From Streptacidiphilus jiangxiensis (GTDB lineage Bacteria; Actinomycetota; Actinomycetes; Streptomycetales; Streptomycetaceae): a stretch of DNA of 64,000 nucleotides. Positions 35,085-43,415 of this stretch are shown one piece after another; positions within the stretch are counted from its first letter, which is position 1; every line of letters begins with the position of its first letter. The notes under the pieces are model-generated. The model ran no database searches. It had not been told where the DNA came from and saw only the letters and a program-made list of their open reading frames with translations. Location of the stretch: positions 571,926 to 635,925 of the forward strand of contig NZ_FOAZ01000001.1 of the NCBI RefSeq assembly GCF_900109465.1, given 5' to 3'. The translations under genes and the position numbers were made by a program.

Positions 35085-35791
35085 CGGGTCACCGCCACAG
35101 GGGAGTTGTTGTCGACGTGGGTGTCGGAGGAGATCTCGCCGTCGAGGAAGCGGACGACGCGGGTGGCGCAGCTCGCCGCGAGGCGCTCGTCGTGGGTGAC
35201 CACGACGATGGTCTGGCCGTCGGCGTGCAGCTCCCGCAGCAGCGCCTTGACCTCCTCGCCGGAGGCGGAGTCGAGCGCGCCCGTCGGCTCGTCGGCCAGC
35301 AGCAGCGCCGGGCGGTTCATCAGGGCCCGGGCCACGGCGACACGCTGCCGCTCACCGCCGGAGAGCCGCCCCGGGTAGGCGCGGGCATGCTTGGCGATGC
35401 CCAGCACGTCCAGCAGGCTGTTGGCCCGCTTGCGGGCCTCGCCGCGCCGTACGCCCGTCATCTCGGCGGGCAGGACCACGTTGTCGAGCACGGTCAGGTC
35501 GTCGAGCAGGTTGAAGAACTGGAAGACCATGCCGATGTGGTCGCGGCGGAACCGGGCCGCTCCCGCCTCGCCCAGGGTGTCCACCCGGACCCCGGCGACG
35601 GTGACCGTTCCCGCGTCCGGACGGTCCAGGCCCGCGATCAGGTTGAGCGTCGTCGACTTGCCGCTGCCCGAGGGGCCGAGGATCGCCACGGACTCGCCCG
35701 GGTGGATGGTCAGCGAGACGTCGCGCAGAGCCGCCGGGCCGTCCACGAACCGGCGATGCACACCACTGAGTTCGATCACGGGCTGGGCCAT
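35081..35791 (-). CDS. ABC transporter ATP-binding protein (MacB/LolD type)
   Basis: 236 aa from ATG 35791, chosen over an upstream in-frame start at 35809 because GAAGGGGAA lies just before it. Walker [11 protein letters not shown]-loop [18 protein letters not shown], signature [15 protein letters not shown], Walker [13 protein letters not shown] and the H-loop VVTHDERLA are all intact. It is the first gene of the transporter operon, with the permease following by overlap. Confidence 0.95.
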   Translation of the reverse strand: MAQPVIELSGVHRRFVDGPAALRDVSLTIHPGESVAILGPSGSGKSTTLNLIAGLDRPDAGTVTVAGVRVDTLGEAGAARFRRDHIGMVFQFFNLLDDLTVLDNVVLPAEMTGVRRGEARKRANSLLDVLGIAKHARAYPGRLSGGERQRVAVARALMNRPALLLADEPTGALDSASGEEVKALLRELHADGQTIVVVTHDERLAASCATRVVRFLDGEISSDTHVDNNSPVAVTR

Positions 35792-35943
35792 CGGGATTCC
35801 CCTTCTCACGCCTTCTTTCCGACGTCCGTAACGCTATGGTCGGCAGCGCAGGGGCCACGTCGGCCGCGGGAGGCATTTCCGGTCCCTCGTACGGACGATG
35901 GCCTCGGGAGTCATCCTTCGGATGTAGTCGGGAGATGTAGTTG

Positions 35944-37221
35944 GTGAGCGAAAGGGTGGACCGGTTCGCCGACGCCGTCGAGGCGAAGGTCGGGGGACGT
36001 CTCGGTGCGGCGACCCTGCGTGCGGATCCGCTGCCCGCGTCGGGCCGCCGTCGGCAGCTCGTGGACGCGGTCGTGGCGCTCCTCTTCCTGATGGTGGTCG
36101 TCCGTCCGGCCCTGAACACCCCGAACGTGTCCTCCCCTCCGCTGGACGTCGTGCTGCTGGCCGGGGTGGCCGCCGTCCCCCTCGCGTGGCGACGCCGGAC
36201 ACCGCTGGCTGCGCTCTGGGCCCAGCTGGCCGTCGATGTCGCGCTGATGGCCCTGCACGCCTACCCCGACGTGCTGTTCGCCGCCTCGCTCGTCGCGGCC
36301 GTGGCCCTGTACAGCGCGGTCGCCCACAGCCCCTACCGACAGCTCGCCCTCGCCTCGCTCCCGGTGGCCGCCGTCGTGCTGGTGCTGCTGGTCTCCCGGG
36401 CGCAGCTGCCGCACTTCCCCAACTGGATCGTGGGGGCGCTGCTGCTCTTCCCGATCGTGGCGGCGGCCTTCGGCCAGCGGCTCTGGGCGCTGCGGGCCGA
36501 GGAGAGCCGGGCACGGATGCGGATGCTGGAGCTGGACCGGATCGAGGCGCTGCGGCAGGCCGTCGAGCACGAACGCGCGCGCATCGCCCGCGAGTTGCAC
36601 GACGTGGTGACCCACAACGTGAGCGTGATGGTGATCTCGGCCGGGGCCGCGCGGATGGTCGTGGAGCAGAACCCGGCGATGGCCAAGGAGGCCCTGCAGG
36701 CCATCGAGACCGGCGGCCGGGCCGCCATGTCGGACCTGCGCAACGTCATGGGCCTGCTGACGATGGACGCGACCGGTTCCGGTTCGGGCGAGGAGGCCGC
36801 CGCGGCGGCCGAACTCGCCCCGCAGCCCGGCCTGGACGGTCTGGAGGCCCTGGTCTCCCGGATGCGACTGGCCGGCATCGGCATCGAACTGCAGGTCACC
36901 GGTGAGCGGCGGGCCCTGTCCCCGGGGCTGGAACTGACGGCGTACCGGGTCGTGCAGGAGGCGCTCACCAATATGATCAAGCACGCGGTCGGCGCCCGCG
37001 CGGCGATCCAGGTCGAGTACGGCACAAGCGAGTTGACCGTCGAGGTCGCCAACACCGAGGGCCACGCGGGCGCGGCGGCCGCCACCGGCAGCAGCAAGGG
37101 GCTGATCGGACTTCGGGAGCGGCTGGCCCTCTACGGTGGAACACTGCAGGCCGGACCTCGGCTGACCGGCGGCTACCGGGTGAAGGCTTCGATCCCCCTC
37201 GACCTCATGGAGGACGCGTGA
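35944..37221 (+). CDS. NarL-type sensor histidine kinase (HisKA_3)
   Basis: 425 aa. GTG 35944 has GGGAG 9 nt upstream; a TTG one codon earlier is an alternative. About four to five membrane helices (about 38-160) with short loops form the sensor, followed by a coiled linker (MRMLELDRIEALRQAVEHERARIA). HisKA_3 carries phospho-acceptor H219 in RELHDVVTHNVSVMV. The ATPase domain has VVQEALTNMIKHA and GSSKGLIGLRERLALYGG. Its stop overlaps the regulator start (GTGA). It is divergent from the MacB-like transporter operon, the usual arrangement for kinases that sense a transporter substrate or envelope stress. Confidence 0.92.
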   Translation: MSERVDRFADAVEAKVGGRLGAATLRADPLPASGRRRQLVDAVVALLFLMVVVRPALNTPNVSSPPLDVVLLAGVAAVPLAWRRRTPLAALWAQLAVDVALMALHAYPDVLFAASLVAAVALYSAVAHSPYRQLALASLPVAAVVLVLLVSRAQLPHFPNWIVGALLLFPIVAAAFGQRLWALRAEESRARMRMLELDRIEALRQAVEHERARIARELHDVVTHNVSVMVISAGAARMVVEQNPAMAKEALQAIETGGRAAMSDLRNVMGLLTMDATGSGSGEEAAAAAELAPQPGLDGLEALVSRMRLAGIGIELQVTGERRALSPGLELTAYRVVQEALTNMIKHAVGARAAIQVEYGTSELTVEVANTEGHAGAAAATGSSKGLIGLRERLALYGGTLQAGPRLTGGYRVKASIPLDLMEDA

Positions 37222-37940
37222 CCACGACCACCCCGCTGCGAGTCGTGATCGCGGACGACCAGGCGCTGGTGCGCACCGGGTTCAGGATGATCCTGGCCAG
37301 CCAGGGCATCGAGGTCGTCGGCGAGGCGGACACCGGGACGGAGGCCGTCCACGCGGTCCGCCGGACGCGGCCGGACGTGGTGCTGATGGACATCCGCATG
37401 CCCGAGATGGACGGCCTGGAGGCGACCCGCCGGATCCTCGCAGCGGAGGGCGAGCAGGTGCCGCGGGTCATCATCCTCACCACGTTCGACCTGGACCAGT
37501 ACGTCTACGCCGCGCTGGGCGCCGGAGCCAGCGGGTTCCTGCTCAAGGACGTGAGCCCCGAGCACCTGGTCTCGGCGGTGCGCATGGTCCAGGCCGGCGA
37601 CGCGCTGCTGGCCCCCGCCATCACCCGGCGCCTGGTGGCCCGCTTCGCCCGCCGCGAGGACGCCCCGCTGCCGGGCGGCCGGGACCAGGCGGCCCGGCGC
37701 AGCACGCTCGGGACGCTCACGGCCCGCGAGTCGGAGGTGCTGCGGCTCGTCGCCCGAGGTCTCAGCAACGCGGAGCTGGCGGCCCACCTGCACCTCTCCG
37801 AGGCGACCGTGAAGACGCACGTCGCCCGCATCCTGGCCAAGCTCGGTCTGCGCGACCGGGTGCAGGCCGTGGTCCTGGCCTACGAGACGGGCCTGGTCGC
37901 GCCCGGGGGCGGCGACGCGGAGAGCTCGACCGTCGCGTAG
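37218..37940 (+). CDS. NarL/FixJ-family response regulator
   Basis: 240 aa. The receiver domain has acidic pocket D13/D14, phospho-acceptor D58 (VVLMDIRMPEMDG), TTFDLDQYV and LKDVSPEHL. The LuxR-type HTH (about 170-235) reads LTARESEVLRLVARGLSNAELAAHLHLSEATVKTHVARIL. It overlaps the kinase gene and is probably co-translated with it. The most likely target is the divergent ABC transporter promoter between 35792 and 35943; no operator can be defined by eye. Confidence 0.93.
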   Translation: MTTTTPLRVVIADDQALVRTGFRMILASQGIEVVGEADTGTEAVHAVRRTRPDVVLMDIRMPEMDGLEATRRILAAEGEQVPRVIILTTFDLDQYVYAALGAGASGFLLKDVSPEHLVSAVRMVQAGDALLAPAITRRLVARFARREDAPLPGGRDQAARRSTLGTLTARESEVLRLVARGLSNAELAAHLHLSEATVKTHVARILAKLGLRDRVQAVVLAYETGLVAPGGGDAESSTVA

Positions 37941-38001
37941 GTGTCCCACAGGTGTCGCGTAGCGTGTGACGACTGGTGAAGTCGGGCTGGGGGAGGGGTC
38001 G

Positions 38002-38865
38002 ATGGACGAGACGGACGGCACGGGACGTACGGAGGTCGAGGGGGCGGTCGTGCCGCGGACCGAGATCCCGACGCAGCCGGCCGTGGCGGCGCTGCTCGGT
38101 CGGGCCGTGCACGTCGCCGATCTCGGCCGTCAGGCCGTGGCACGCGGGAGCCGCAGGGTGGCGGAGAGCGCCGCGCGCGGGGAGTGGGTGTACAAGGCGC
38201 TCACTTCGATCGCGCCGCCGTCCGTCCCGGCGAACGACCCCTGGGTGCTCTCCATCGGCGCGCTGCTGGGTCGGCACCCGCGCACGCCGCAGCTCGCGCA
38301 CAAGGCGCTCGGCCTGCTGGACGGCTTCGGCGCCGTCCACCTCGGGCCGGACGCGGTGGGCTTCGACGGGGACGAGATCGCCTGGGAGAAGGTCGTCGAG
38401 GTCCGCACCCGTAACGCCTTCGAGGTGATGACCACCCAGGCGCTCGAGCAGGAGGTGGACCGGATCCGCCAGTTCCTGCCGCCCGTGCCGGGCCGAAAGT
38501 GGCTGGTGATGCGCGCGGCGGAGGCCCTGGCGACGGTGATGCTGGCGGCGCTGGAGGCGGGCTCGGTCGACCGCCCGCTGGACCTGGTCGAGGTGCCGGT
38601 GGAGATCGTCCACAAGGGCATGCTGGGCCGCCAACGGGTGCTGCTCGGTGGCCTCTTCGCGGTGTCGGGCCTGGTCGTGGTGGCCCCGGCCGCGGACAGC
38701 CTCGTCGCGACGGCGCGGCAGCACGGCGTCCCCGTGACGACAGGCCGCCCGCTCGCGGCGGTCAAGCCGGACCGCGCCGACCGCGTCGGCATGCTCCGCG
38801 ACCGCACGGACGCCGTGGCCGTCCTGCTCGCCCGGCTCCAGCGGGACGACGACGGCGCCGTCTGA
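38002..38865 (+). CDS. Conserved hypothetical protein
   Basis: 287 aa from ATG 38002, which has a GGGAGGGG site upstream. I do not recognise a named domain. It is a mixed alpha/beta sequence with a region that looks like a membrane- or lipid-responsive PH-like segment (GLLDGFGAVHLGPDAVGFDGDEIAWEKVVEVRTRN) and one hydrophobic stretch, LLGGLFAVSGLVVVAPA, at about 214-230. The tail ends RDRTDAVAVLLARLQRDDDGAV. No signal peptide. It stands alone between the regulator and the exporter. Coding bias is strong, so the gene is real. Confidence 0.7.
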   Translation: MDETDGTGRTEVEGAVVPRTEIPTQPAVAALLGRAVHVADLGRQAVARGSRRVAESAARGEWVYKALTSIAPPSVPANDPWVLSIGALLGRHPRTPQLAHKALGLLDGFGAVHLGPDAVGFDGDEIAWEKVVEVRTRNAFEVMTTQALEQEVDRIRQFLPPVPGRKWLVMRAAEALATVMLAALEAGSVDRPLDLVEVPVEIVHKGMLGRQRVLLGGLFAVSGLVVVAPAADSLVATARQHGVPVTTGRPLAAVKPDRADRVGMLRDRTDAVAVLLARLQRDDDGAV

Positions 38866-38903
38866 ACCTTCTGGCGCCTTCCTGGTGCCTTCCTGATGTG
38901 CAG

Positions 38904-38952
38904 AAAGTTGTCAGTAGCAAGCAACCTTCCTATGGTTGCTGGAAACAACTTT
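38904..38952 (+). promoter_or_regulatory. Dyad operator upstream of the DHA2 exporter
   Basis: aaagttgt (38904-38911) is mirrored by acaacttt (38945-38952), and inside them gcaacc is mirrored by ggttgc. The AT-rich dyad stands out from the surrounding high-GC sequence and ends 24 bp before the exporter start. It looks like a MarR- or TetR-type operator. No regulator gene is adjacent. Confidence 0.6.
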
Positions 38953-38976
38953 TTGTCGCACGGGGGAGACCTCACC

Positions 38977-40476
38977 ATGAGCCATCGCGAGATCATGCGG
39001 GCGCTCTCGGGACTGCTGCTGGGGCTCTTCGTGGCGATGCTCTCGTCGACGATCGTCACCAACGCACTGCCCAAGATCCTTGCCGACCTGCACGGCGGCG
39101 AGTCCGCCTACACCTGGATCGTCGCGGCCACCCTGCTCGCGGTCACCGCCAGCACCCCCCTGTGGGGGAAGCTGGCCGACCTGTTCAGCAAGAAGCTGCT
39201 GGTCCAGATATCCCTGCTGGCCTACGTCGCCGGCTCCATGCTGGCGGGGCTGGCGCAGACCCCCGCCCAGCTGATCGCCTGCCGGGTCTTCCAGGGCCTC
39301 GCCGTCGGCGGGATCTCCGCGCTGGCCCAGGTCTGCATGGCGGCGATGATCTCGCCGCGCGAGCGCGGCCGCTACAGCGGCTACTTCGGCATGGCCTTCG
39401 CCCTCGCGACGGTCGGCGGCCCGCTCATCGGCGGCGTCATCGTGGACACCTCCTGGCTCGGCTGGCGCTGGTGCTTCTACGTCTGCGTGCCGCTCGCCGT
39501 CGTCGCGGTGATCATCCTCCAGCGCACCCTGCACCTGCCGACCGAACGCCGCGAGGGCGTCCGCATCGACTACCTCGGCGCGACCCTGATCGCCGCGAGC
39601 GTGACCCTGCTGCTGGTCTGGGTCACCCTCGCCGGGAGTTCCTACGCCTGGCTCTCCTGGCAGACCGCGGCGATGGTCGGCGGCTCCGTCGTGCTCGGCG
39701 CGCTGGCGATCCGTACGGAGCAGCGGGCGGCGGAGCCGATCGTCCCGCTGCGGATGTTCCGCCACCGCACGGTGGTGCTGGCGACGGTCGCCTCGGTCAT
39801 GGTCGGCGTCGGCATGTACGGCGCGACGATGTTCCTCAGCCAGTACTTCCAGCTCGCGCGGGGCAAGTCGCCCATCGCGTCCGGCTTCGCGACGACCCCG
39901 ATGGTGCTGGGCCTCGCCGTCGCCTCCTACGCCAGCGGCAAGCTGATCACGCGCACCGGCCGCTGGAAGATCGTCCTGATGGCCGGCGCGGCGTTCCTCG
40001 CGGTCGGCTTCGCGCTGCTGGGTGTGCTGCGTGCGGACACCCCGTACGGGGTCGTCGCGCTCGCGATGGCCGTCACCGGTGTCGGGGTCGGCACGGTGAT
40101 GCAGAACCTGGTCCTGGCCGTCCAGAACACCGTCCCGGCCGGGGAACTGGGCATCGCCAGCTCCATGGCCACGTTCTTCCGCACCCTCGGCGGCGCGGTG
40201 GGCGTCTCCGCGCTGGGCGCGGTCCTGGCGGCCAAGGTCTCCCAGAGCCTCGGCGGCCACGGCGTCGGCGGCGGCGCCATCCCGGACCTCTCGAAGATCC
40301 CGGCGGCGGTGCGGCCGGTCATCGAGGCGGCCTTCGGCCACGGGATCGGCACGGTCTTCCTGTGGTGCGTGCCGTTCGCGCTGGTGGCGTTCGTCAGCAT
40401 CTGGCTGATCCGCGAGGTCCCGCTGAAGACCGAGTCCGGGATCGAGCGCACGGCCGCCGGGCGCGTCAGCGCGTAG
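38977..40476 (+). CDS. DHA2-family MFS drug exporter (14 TM)
   Basis: 499 aa from ATG 38977, with GGGGGAG upstream. About 14 membrane helices. Motif A-like segment GKLADLFSKKLLVQ between helices 2 and 3, and the antiporter signature in helix 5 (GMAFALATVGGPLIGGVIVD). This is the DHA2 (EmrB/QacA) pattern of proton-driven multidrug exporters. A dyad operator lies just upstream, so expression is probably induced by a ligand acting on a repressor encoded elsewhere. Confidence 0.93.
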   Translation: MSHREIMRALSGLLLGLFVAMLSSTIVTNALPKILADLHGGESAYTWIVAATLLAVTASTPLWGKLADLFSKKLLVQISLLAYVAGSMLAGLAQTPAQLIACRVFQGLAVGGISALAQVCMAAMISPRERGRYSGYFGMAFALATVGGPLIGGVIVDTSWLGWRWCFYVCVPLAVVAVIILQRTLHLPTERREGVRIDYLGATLIAASVTLLLVWVTLAGSSYAWLSWQTAAMVGGSVVLGALAIRTEQRAAEPIVPLRMFRHRTVVLATVASVMVGVGMYGATMFLSQYFQLARGKSPIASGFATTPMVLGLAVASYASGKLITRTGRWKIVLMAGAAFLAVGFALLGVLRADTPYGVVALAMAVTGVGVGTVMQNLVLAVQNTVPAGELGIASSMATFFRTLGGAVGVSALGAVLAAKVSQSLGGHGVGGGAIPDLSKIPAAVRPVIEAAFGHGIGTVFLWCVPFALVAFVSIWLIREVPLKTESGIERTAAGRVSA

Positions 40477-40566
40477 CGCCCGAGAGCTGGGCGGGGACGG
40501 GTGGCCGCATCGCAGACATCCGGGCGGGGCTTGACGGGCACTGTGCCCGGGAGGTGATCATGGGCC

Positions 40567-41151
40567 GTGACTCGCGACCTGTCGACGCCGCCCGTCCTTC
40601 CGTCCGGTTCCCTCTCGGACTCTCCGCAGCCCGTGCTGCCGGCCGCCCAGGGCCTGGTGCTACGTCCCTGGCAGTCGACTGACGCGGCGACGTTCCTGTT
40701 CGCCTACCAGGACGAGGAGATTCGGCGGTGGCACACCCGCCGCCCGTCTTCCGAGAACCGGGTCCTGGAGTGGTTCGCCCGCTATCGCCAGGACTGGGAA
40801 CAGGACCGGGGTGGCCACTGGGCGGTCACTCGCGACGGCAGCGAGGTCCTGGGCCGCATCGCGATGGGCAGCGTGAACCTCGACGAGGCCATCGCCGGCG
40901 TCGGCTACTGGGTCCTCCCCGCCGCCCGCGGCGCCGGTGTCGCCACCCACGCCCTCTCGGCGCTCAGTGCGTGGGCCATGGACGAGATCGGCTTCCACCG
41001 CCTGCACCTGGACCACTCCACCCGCAACCACGCCTCCTGCCGAGTGGCCGCGAAGTCGGGATATCAGCCGGAGGGCACCATGCGCAGCGCAGGACTCCAC
41101 GACGACGGTCGGCACGACATGCATCTGCACGCCAGGGTCCGCGACGCCTGA
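40567..41151 (+). CDS. GNAT-family N-acetyltransferase (RimJ/RimL-like)
   Basis: 194 aa. The acetyl-CoA-binding core is GVGYWVLPAARGAGVATHALSALSAWAMDEIGFHRLHLDHSTRNHASCRVAAKSGYQPEGTMR, the RimJ/RimL-type layout with R/Q-x-x-G-x-A replaced by RGAGVA. These enzymes acetylate protein N-termini, antibiotics or small amines; the substrate is unknown. The GTG at 40567 gives 28 residues before the domain. A ribosome-like GGGAGG lies 12 nt upstream, slightly far. Confidence 0.88.
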   Translation: MTRDLSTPPVLPSGSLSDSPQPVLPAAQGLVLRPWQSTDAATFLFAYQDEEIRRWHTRRPSSENRVLEWFARYRQDWEQDRGGHWAVTRDGSEVLGRIAMGSVNLDEAIAGVGYWVLPAARGAGVATHALSALSAWAMDEIGFHRLHLDHSTRNHASCRVAAKSGYQPEGTMRSAGLHDDGRHDMHLHARVRDA

Positions 41152-41184
41152 GAGGGCCCCCAACGGCCCGGCGCCATGCGCGGA

Positions 41185-41512
41185 ACTCCCTCACGGGATA
41201 CGACCTCGATGCGCCGTCACTCGCCACCGACGACCGTCGCCTCGAGCCGATCGCGGAAGCCTGTCGCGCGGCTGGAGCAACCGCGTTGGTCGTGGCGCCG
41301 GTCCGTGACGCGGACGGCCGAGAGTACATCGCCACACCGGCAGTGACCGGTGAGAGCGTGACCGTGGGACGAGTTCCACCGCTTCACCCCCGGCGAGAAG
41401 TCGACGGTGCTCACCGTCGACGGCTGGAGGCCGGGGCCGGCCATCTGCTACGACGCGGCGGTGCCCCAGCACGCGACGGACACGGCGGCGCTGGGCACAC
41501 GCTCGCCTGAGC
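41185..41512 (+). pseudogene. Carbon-nitrogen hydrolase (nitrilase superfamily) remnant
   Basis: Two reading frames carry successive pieces of one nitrilase-superfamily protein. One frame reads SLTGYDLDAPSLATDDRRLEPIAEACRAAGATALVVAPVRDADGREYIATPAVTGESV. After about position 41360 the sequence continues in another frame as DEFHRFTPGEKSTVLTVDGWRPGPAICYDAAVPQHATDTAALG, which contains the catalytic-cysteine region ICYD. The first 40-50 residues with the catalytic Glu and everything after the cysteine region are missing. It is therefore a fragment with a small deletion/frameshift, lying directly after the GNAT gene and before an interspersed palindrome. Confidence 0.75.
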
Positions 41513-41530
41513 ACGGGCCAGGTCCAATAA

Positions 41531-41628
41531 GGGGCGCGGGGATCCGCGCGACAACCACCCCGTGCGGATGGCCCTGCGTCGAGGACCATCTGCTCAGGGC
41601 GGGTGCTCGCGCAGATCCCCGCGCCCCT
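41531..41628. repeat. Interspersed palindromic element, copy 2 (diverged)
   Basis: A 98-bp relative of the element at 26031. Outer arms aggggcgcggggatc/gatccccgcgcccct, with gcgcgacaaccaccc against gggtgctcgcgc and an inner tgcggatggccctgcg segment. The inner arm is the most diverged. It lies between the hydrolase relic and the convergent end of the PiT operon. Confidence 0.8.
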
Positions 41629-41641
41629 GAAGGTGTTGCGG

Positions 41642-41863
41642 CTACTTGTGGGCGATCAGGTAGAACCCGTAGCCCACGGCGCCCGCGCACAGCGCGAAGC
41701 TGACGTACGCCGCCGCGCTCAGGGAGGCGACCGCGGCGCCTCCCGTGGCGCGGGTGCGGCGCGAGAGCGCCGTCATGCCGAGGCAGAACGCGGCGACCAC
41801 CGCGACGGTGATGACCAGGCTCATGCCGAACGTGCTGCCCAGGGCAGACCAGTTGATCTTCAT
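41642..41863 (-). CDS. Small two-helix membrane protein in the PiT operon
   Basis: 73 aa: a short N-terminus, a first membrane helix at about 10-30 (GMSLVITVAVVAAFCLGMTAL), a basic RRTR loop, and a second helix at about 45-68. It begins 15 bp after the phosphate transporter stop on the same strand, so it is in the same operon. A comparable small membrane gene accompanies pit genes in other streptomycetes. Function unknown; an accessory role to the transporter is inferred. Confidence 0.72.
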   Translation of the reverse strand: MKINWSALGSTFGMSLVITVAVVAAFCLGMTALSRRTRATGGAAVASLSAAAYVSFALCAGAVGYGFYLIAHK

Positions 41864-41878
41864 CTCGGTTCAGACTCC

Positions 41879-43042
41879 TCAGGCCGCGACGGGCGCGTTC
41901 GGCGCCGCCACGGTCGGCGCGGACTCGGCCAGGTTCGGGGTCGCGTCGACGACGTTCGCCGCGTCGACCTTCTGGCGTCGCGACAGGACGTAGATCCACG
42001 CGGCCACGCCGACGCCGATCGCGCCGAGCGAGATCTCGCCCCACGCGCCCTGGTCGGCCAGGAGCACGCCCAGGCCGCCCACCAGGCCCGCGGCCGGCAG
42101 CGTCAGCAGCCACGCGTACGCCATGCGGCGCGCGGTGGACCAGTGCACGACGCCGTCGGCGCGGCCCTTGCCGGCGCCCATGATGCCGCCGGAGCAGACG
42201 TGCGTGGTGGAGAGGCCGAAGCCCATGTGGGACGAGGTCAGGATGACGGTCGCCGCCGCGCTCTGCGCGGTGAAGCCCTGGGCCGGCTCGATGTCGGAGA
42301 TGCCCTTGCCCATGGTGCGGATGATGCGCCAGCCGCCGATGTAGGTGCCCAGCGCCATGGTGACGCCCGCGGCCAGGATGACCCACAGGGGCGGGTTGGA
42401 GCCCGGGGCCAGGGTGCCGGCGGTGATCAGGGTCAGGGTGATGACGCCCATGGTCTTCTGGCCGTCGCTGGTGCCGTGCGCGACGGAGACCAGCATCGAC
42501 GAGGCGACCTGGCCGTACTTGAAGCCCTTGCGGTTGACCTGCTCGTCGCCGTTGCGGGTCATCCGGTAGGCGAGCCTGGTCGCGGCCCAGGCGGCGATGC
42601 CGGCGACGATCGGGGAGGCGACGGCCGGGATGATGATCTTCGTCAGCACCACGTCGAGGTGGACGCCCTTGCTGCCGACGGCGAACAGCGTCGCGCCGAT
42701 CAGACCGCCGTAGAGGGCGTGCGAGGAGCTGGACGGGATGCCGCGCAGCCAGGTGACGAGGTTCCAGACGATGGCGCCGATCAGGGCCGCGAAGACGATC
42801 TGCGGCTTGAGTCCGGCCTTCTCGTCGAGGATGCCGCCGGAGATGGTCTTGGCGACCGCGACGGAGAGGAAGGCGCCTGCGAGGTTCAGCACCGCGGAGA
42901 TCGCGACGGCGATCTTGGGCCGCAGTGCTCCGGTGGCGATCGAGGTGGCCATGGAGTTGGCCGTGTCGTGGAAGCCGTTGGTGAAGTCGAAGGCGAGAGC
43001 CGTGATCACTACGGCGGTCACCAGGAACGATACGTGTTCCAT
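41879..43042 (-). CDS. PiT-family inorganic phosphate transporter
   Basis: 387 aa from ATG 43042. About ten helices with the duplicated PiT signature: GFHDTANSMATSIATGALRPK near the N-terminus and AHGTSDGQKTMGVITL in the second half. PiT proteins carry metal-phosphate complexes with protons and have low affinity. The upstream PHO-box-like repeat suggests PhoP control. The small membrane gene follows in the operon. No strong ribosome site precedes the ATG; a TTG two codons earlier is possible. Confidence 0.93.
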   Translation of the reverse strand: MEHVSFLVTAVVITALAFDFTNGFHDTANSMATSIATGALRPKIAVAISAVLNLAGAFLSVAVAKTISGGILDEKAGLKPQIVFAALIGAIVWNLVTWLRGIPSSSSHALYGGLIGATLFAVGSKGVHLDVVLTKIIIPAVASPIVAGIAAWAATRLAYRMTRNGDEQVNRKGFKYGQVASSMLVSVAHGTSDGQKTMGVITLTLITAGTLAPGSNPPLWVILAAGVTMALGTYIGGWRIIRTMGKGISDIEPAQGFTAQSAAATVILTSSHMGFGLSTTHVCSGGIMGAGKGRADGVVHWSTARRMAYAWLLTLPAAGLVGGLGVLLADQGAWGEISLGAIGVGVAAWIYVLSRRQKVDAANVVDATPNLAESAPTVAAPNAPVAA

Positions 43043-43104
43043 GCCCAAACAATCGTCTCAGCGGAGGCGTGCACGGCGGTCGCCGCGAGCGTGACCGTAG
43101 GGAT

Positions 43105-43126
43105 ACAGAGTGAACGGAAGGTTAAC
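43105..43126 (-). promoter_or_regulatory. PHO-box-like direct repeat upstream of the PiT gene
   Basis: The minus strand reads GTTAACC-TTCC-GTTCACT-CTGT, that is two 11-bp direct repeats whose 7-bp cores each match the Streptomyces PhoP core GTTCACC at six of seven positions. It lies about 65 bp before the transporter start, a reasonable place for PhoP binding. Confidence 0.55.
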
Positions 43127-43415
43127 TAGGCGCCGACATGTGGTTGATGGCGTAGTCGAAGCATGACAAAACGGTCGGACCGGGATCAGTCCTCACCCGA
43201 GACGGCCTTGCGGCGATTGGGCTCCGTCGTTCAGCCCCCGTTCGTCCGTCGGTGCGATGAGTGGTGCGTCACATTCACGGCCCGGTGTTCGTCTGGGTGT
43301 TGGTGCGGTGAGCGATGGTGTGAGTGCGCTCAGAATCGCGCGGATTCGGCGGTGTGCTCTGCCGTGCGTCCGACCGGCGTGGGAGGATCGCGATGCCCGA
43401 GTAGGGGACGTGGGC
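43127..43415. other. Gene-free divergent intergenic region
   Basis: Together with 43043-43126 this is about 370 bp between the divergent PiT and NlpC/P60 genes. Apart from the PHO-box-like repeat I see no RNA gene, terminator or clear promoter hexamers. An open frame runs back from the NlpC/P60 gene to an ATG at 43257, but its extra N-terminus is not like a secreted protein. Confidence 0.4.

Noticed and set aside
35905..35925. Small catcc-ttc-ggatg hairpin upstream of the NarL-type kinase as an operator
   Set aside because: The arms are only 5 bp and it stands alone; too weak to call a regulatory site.
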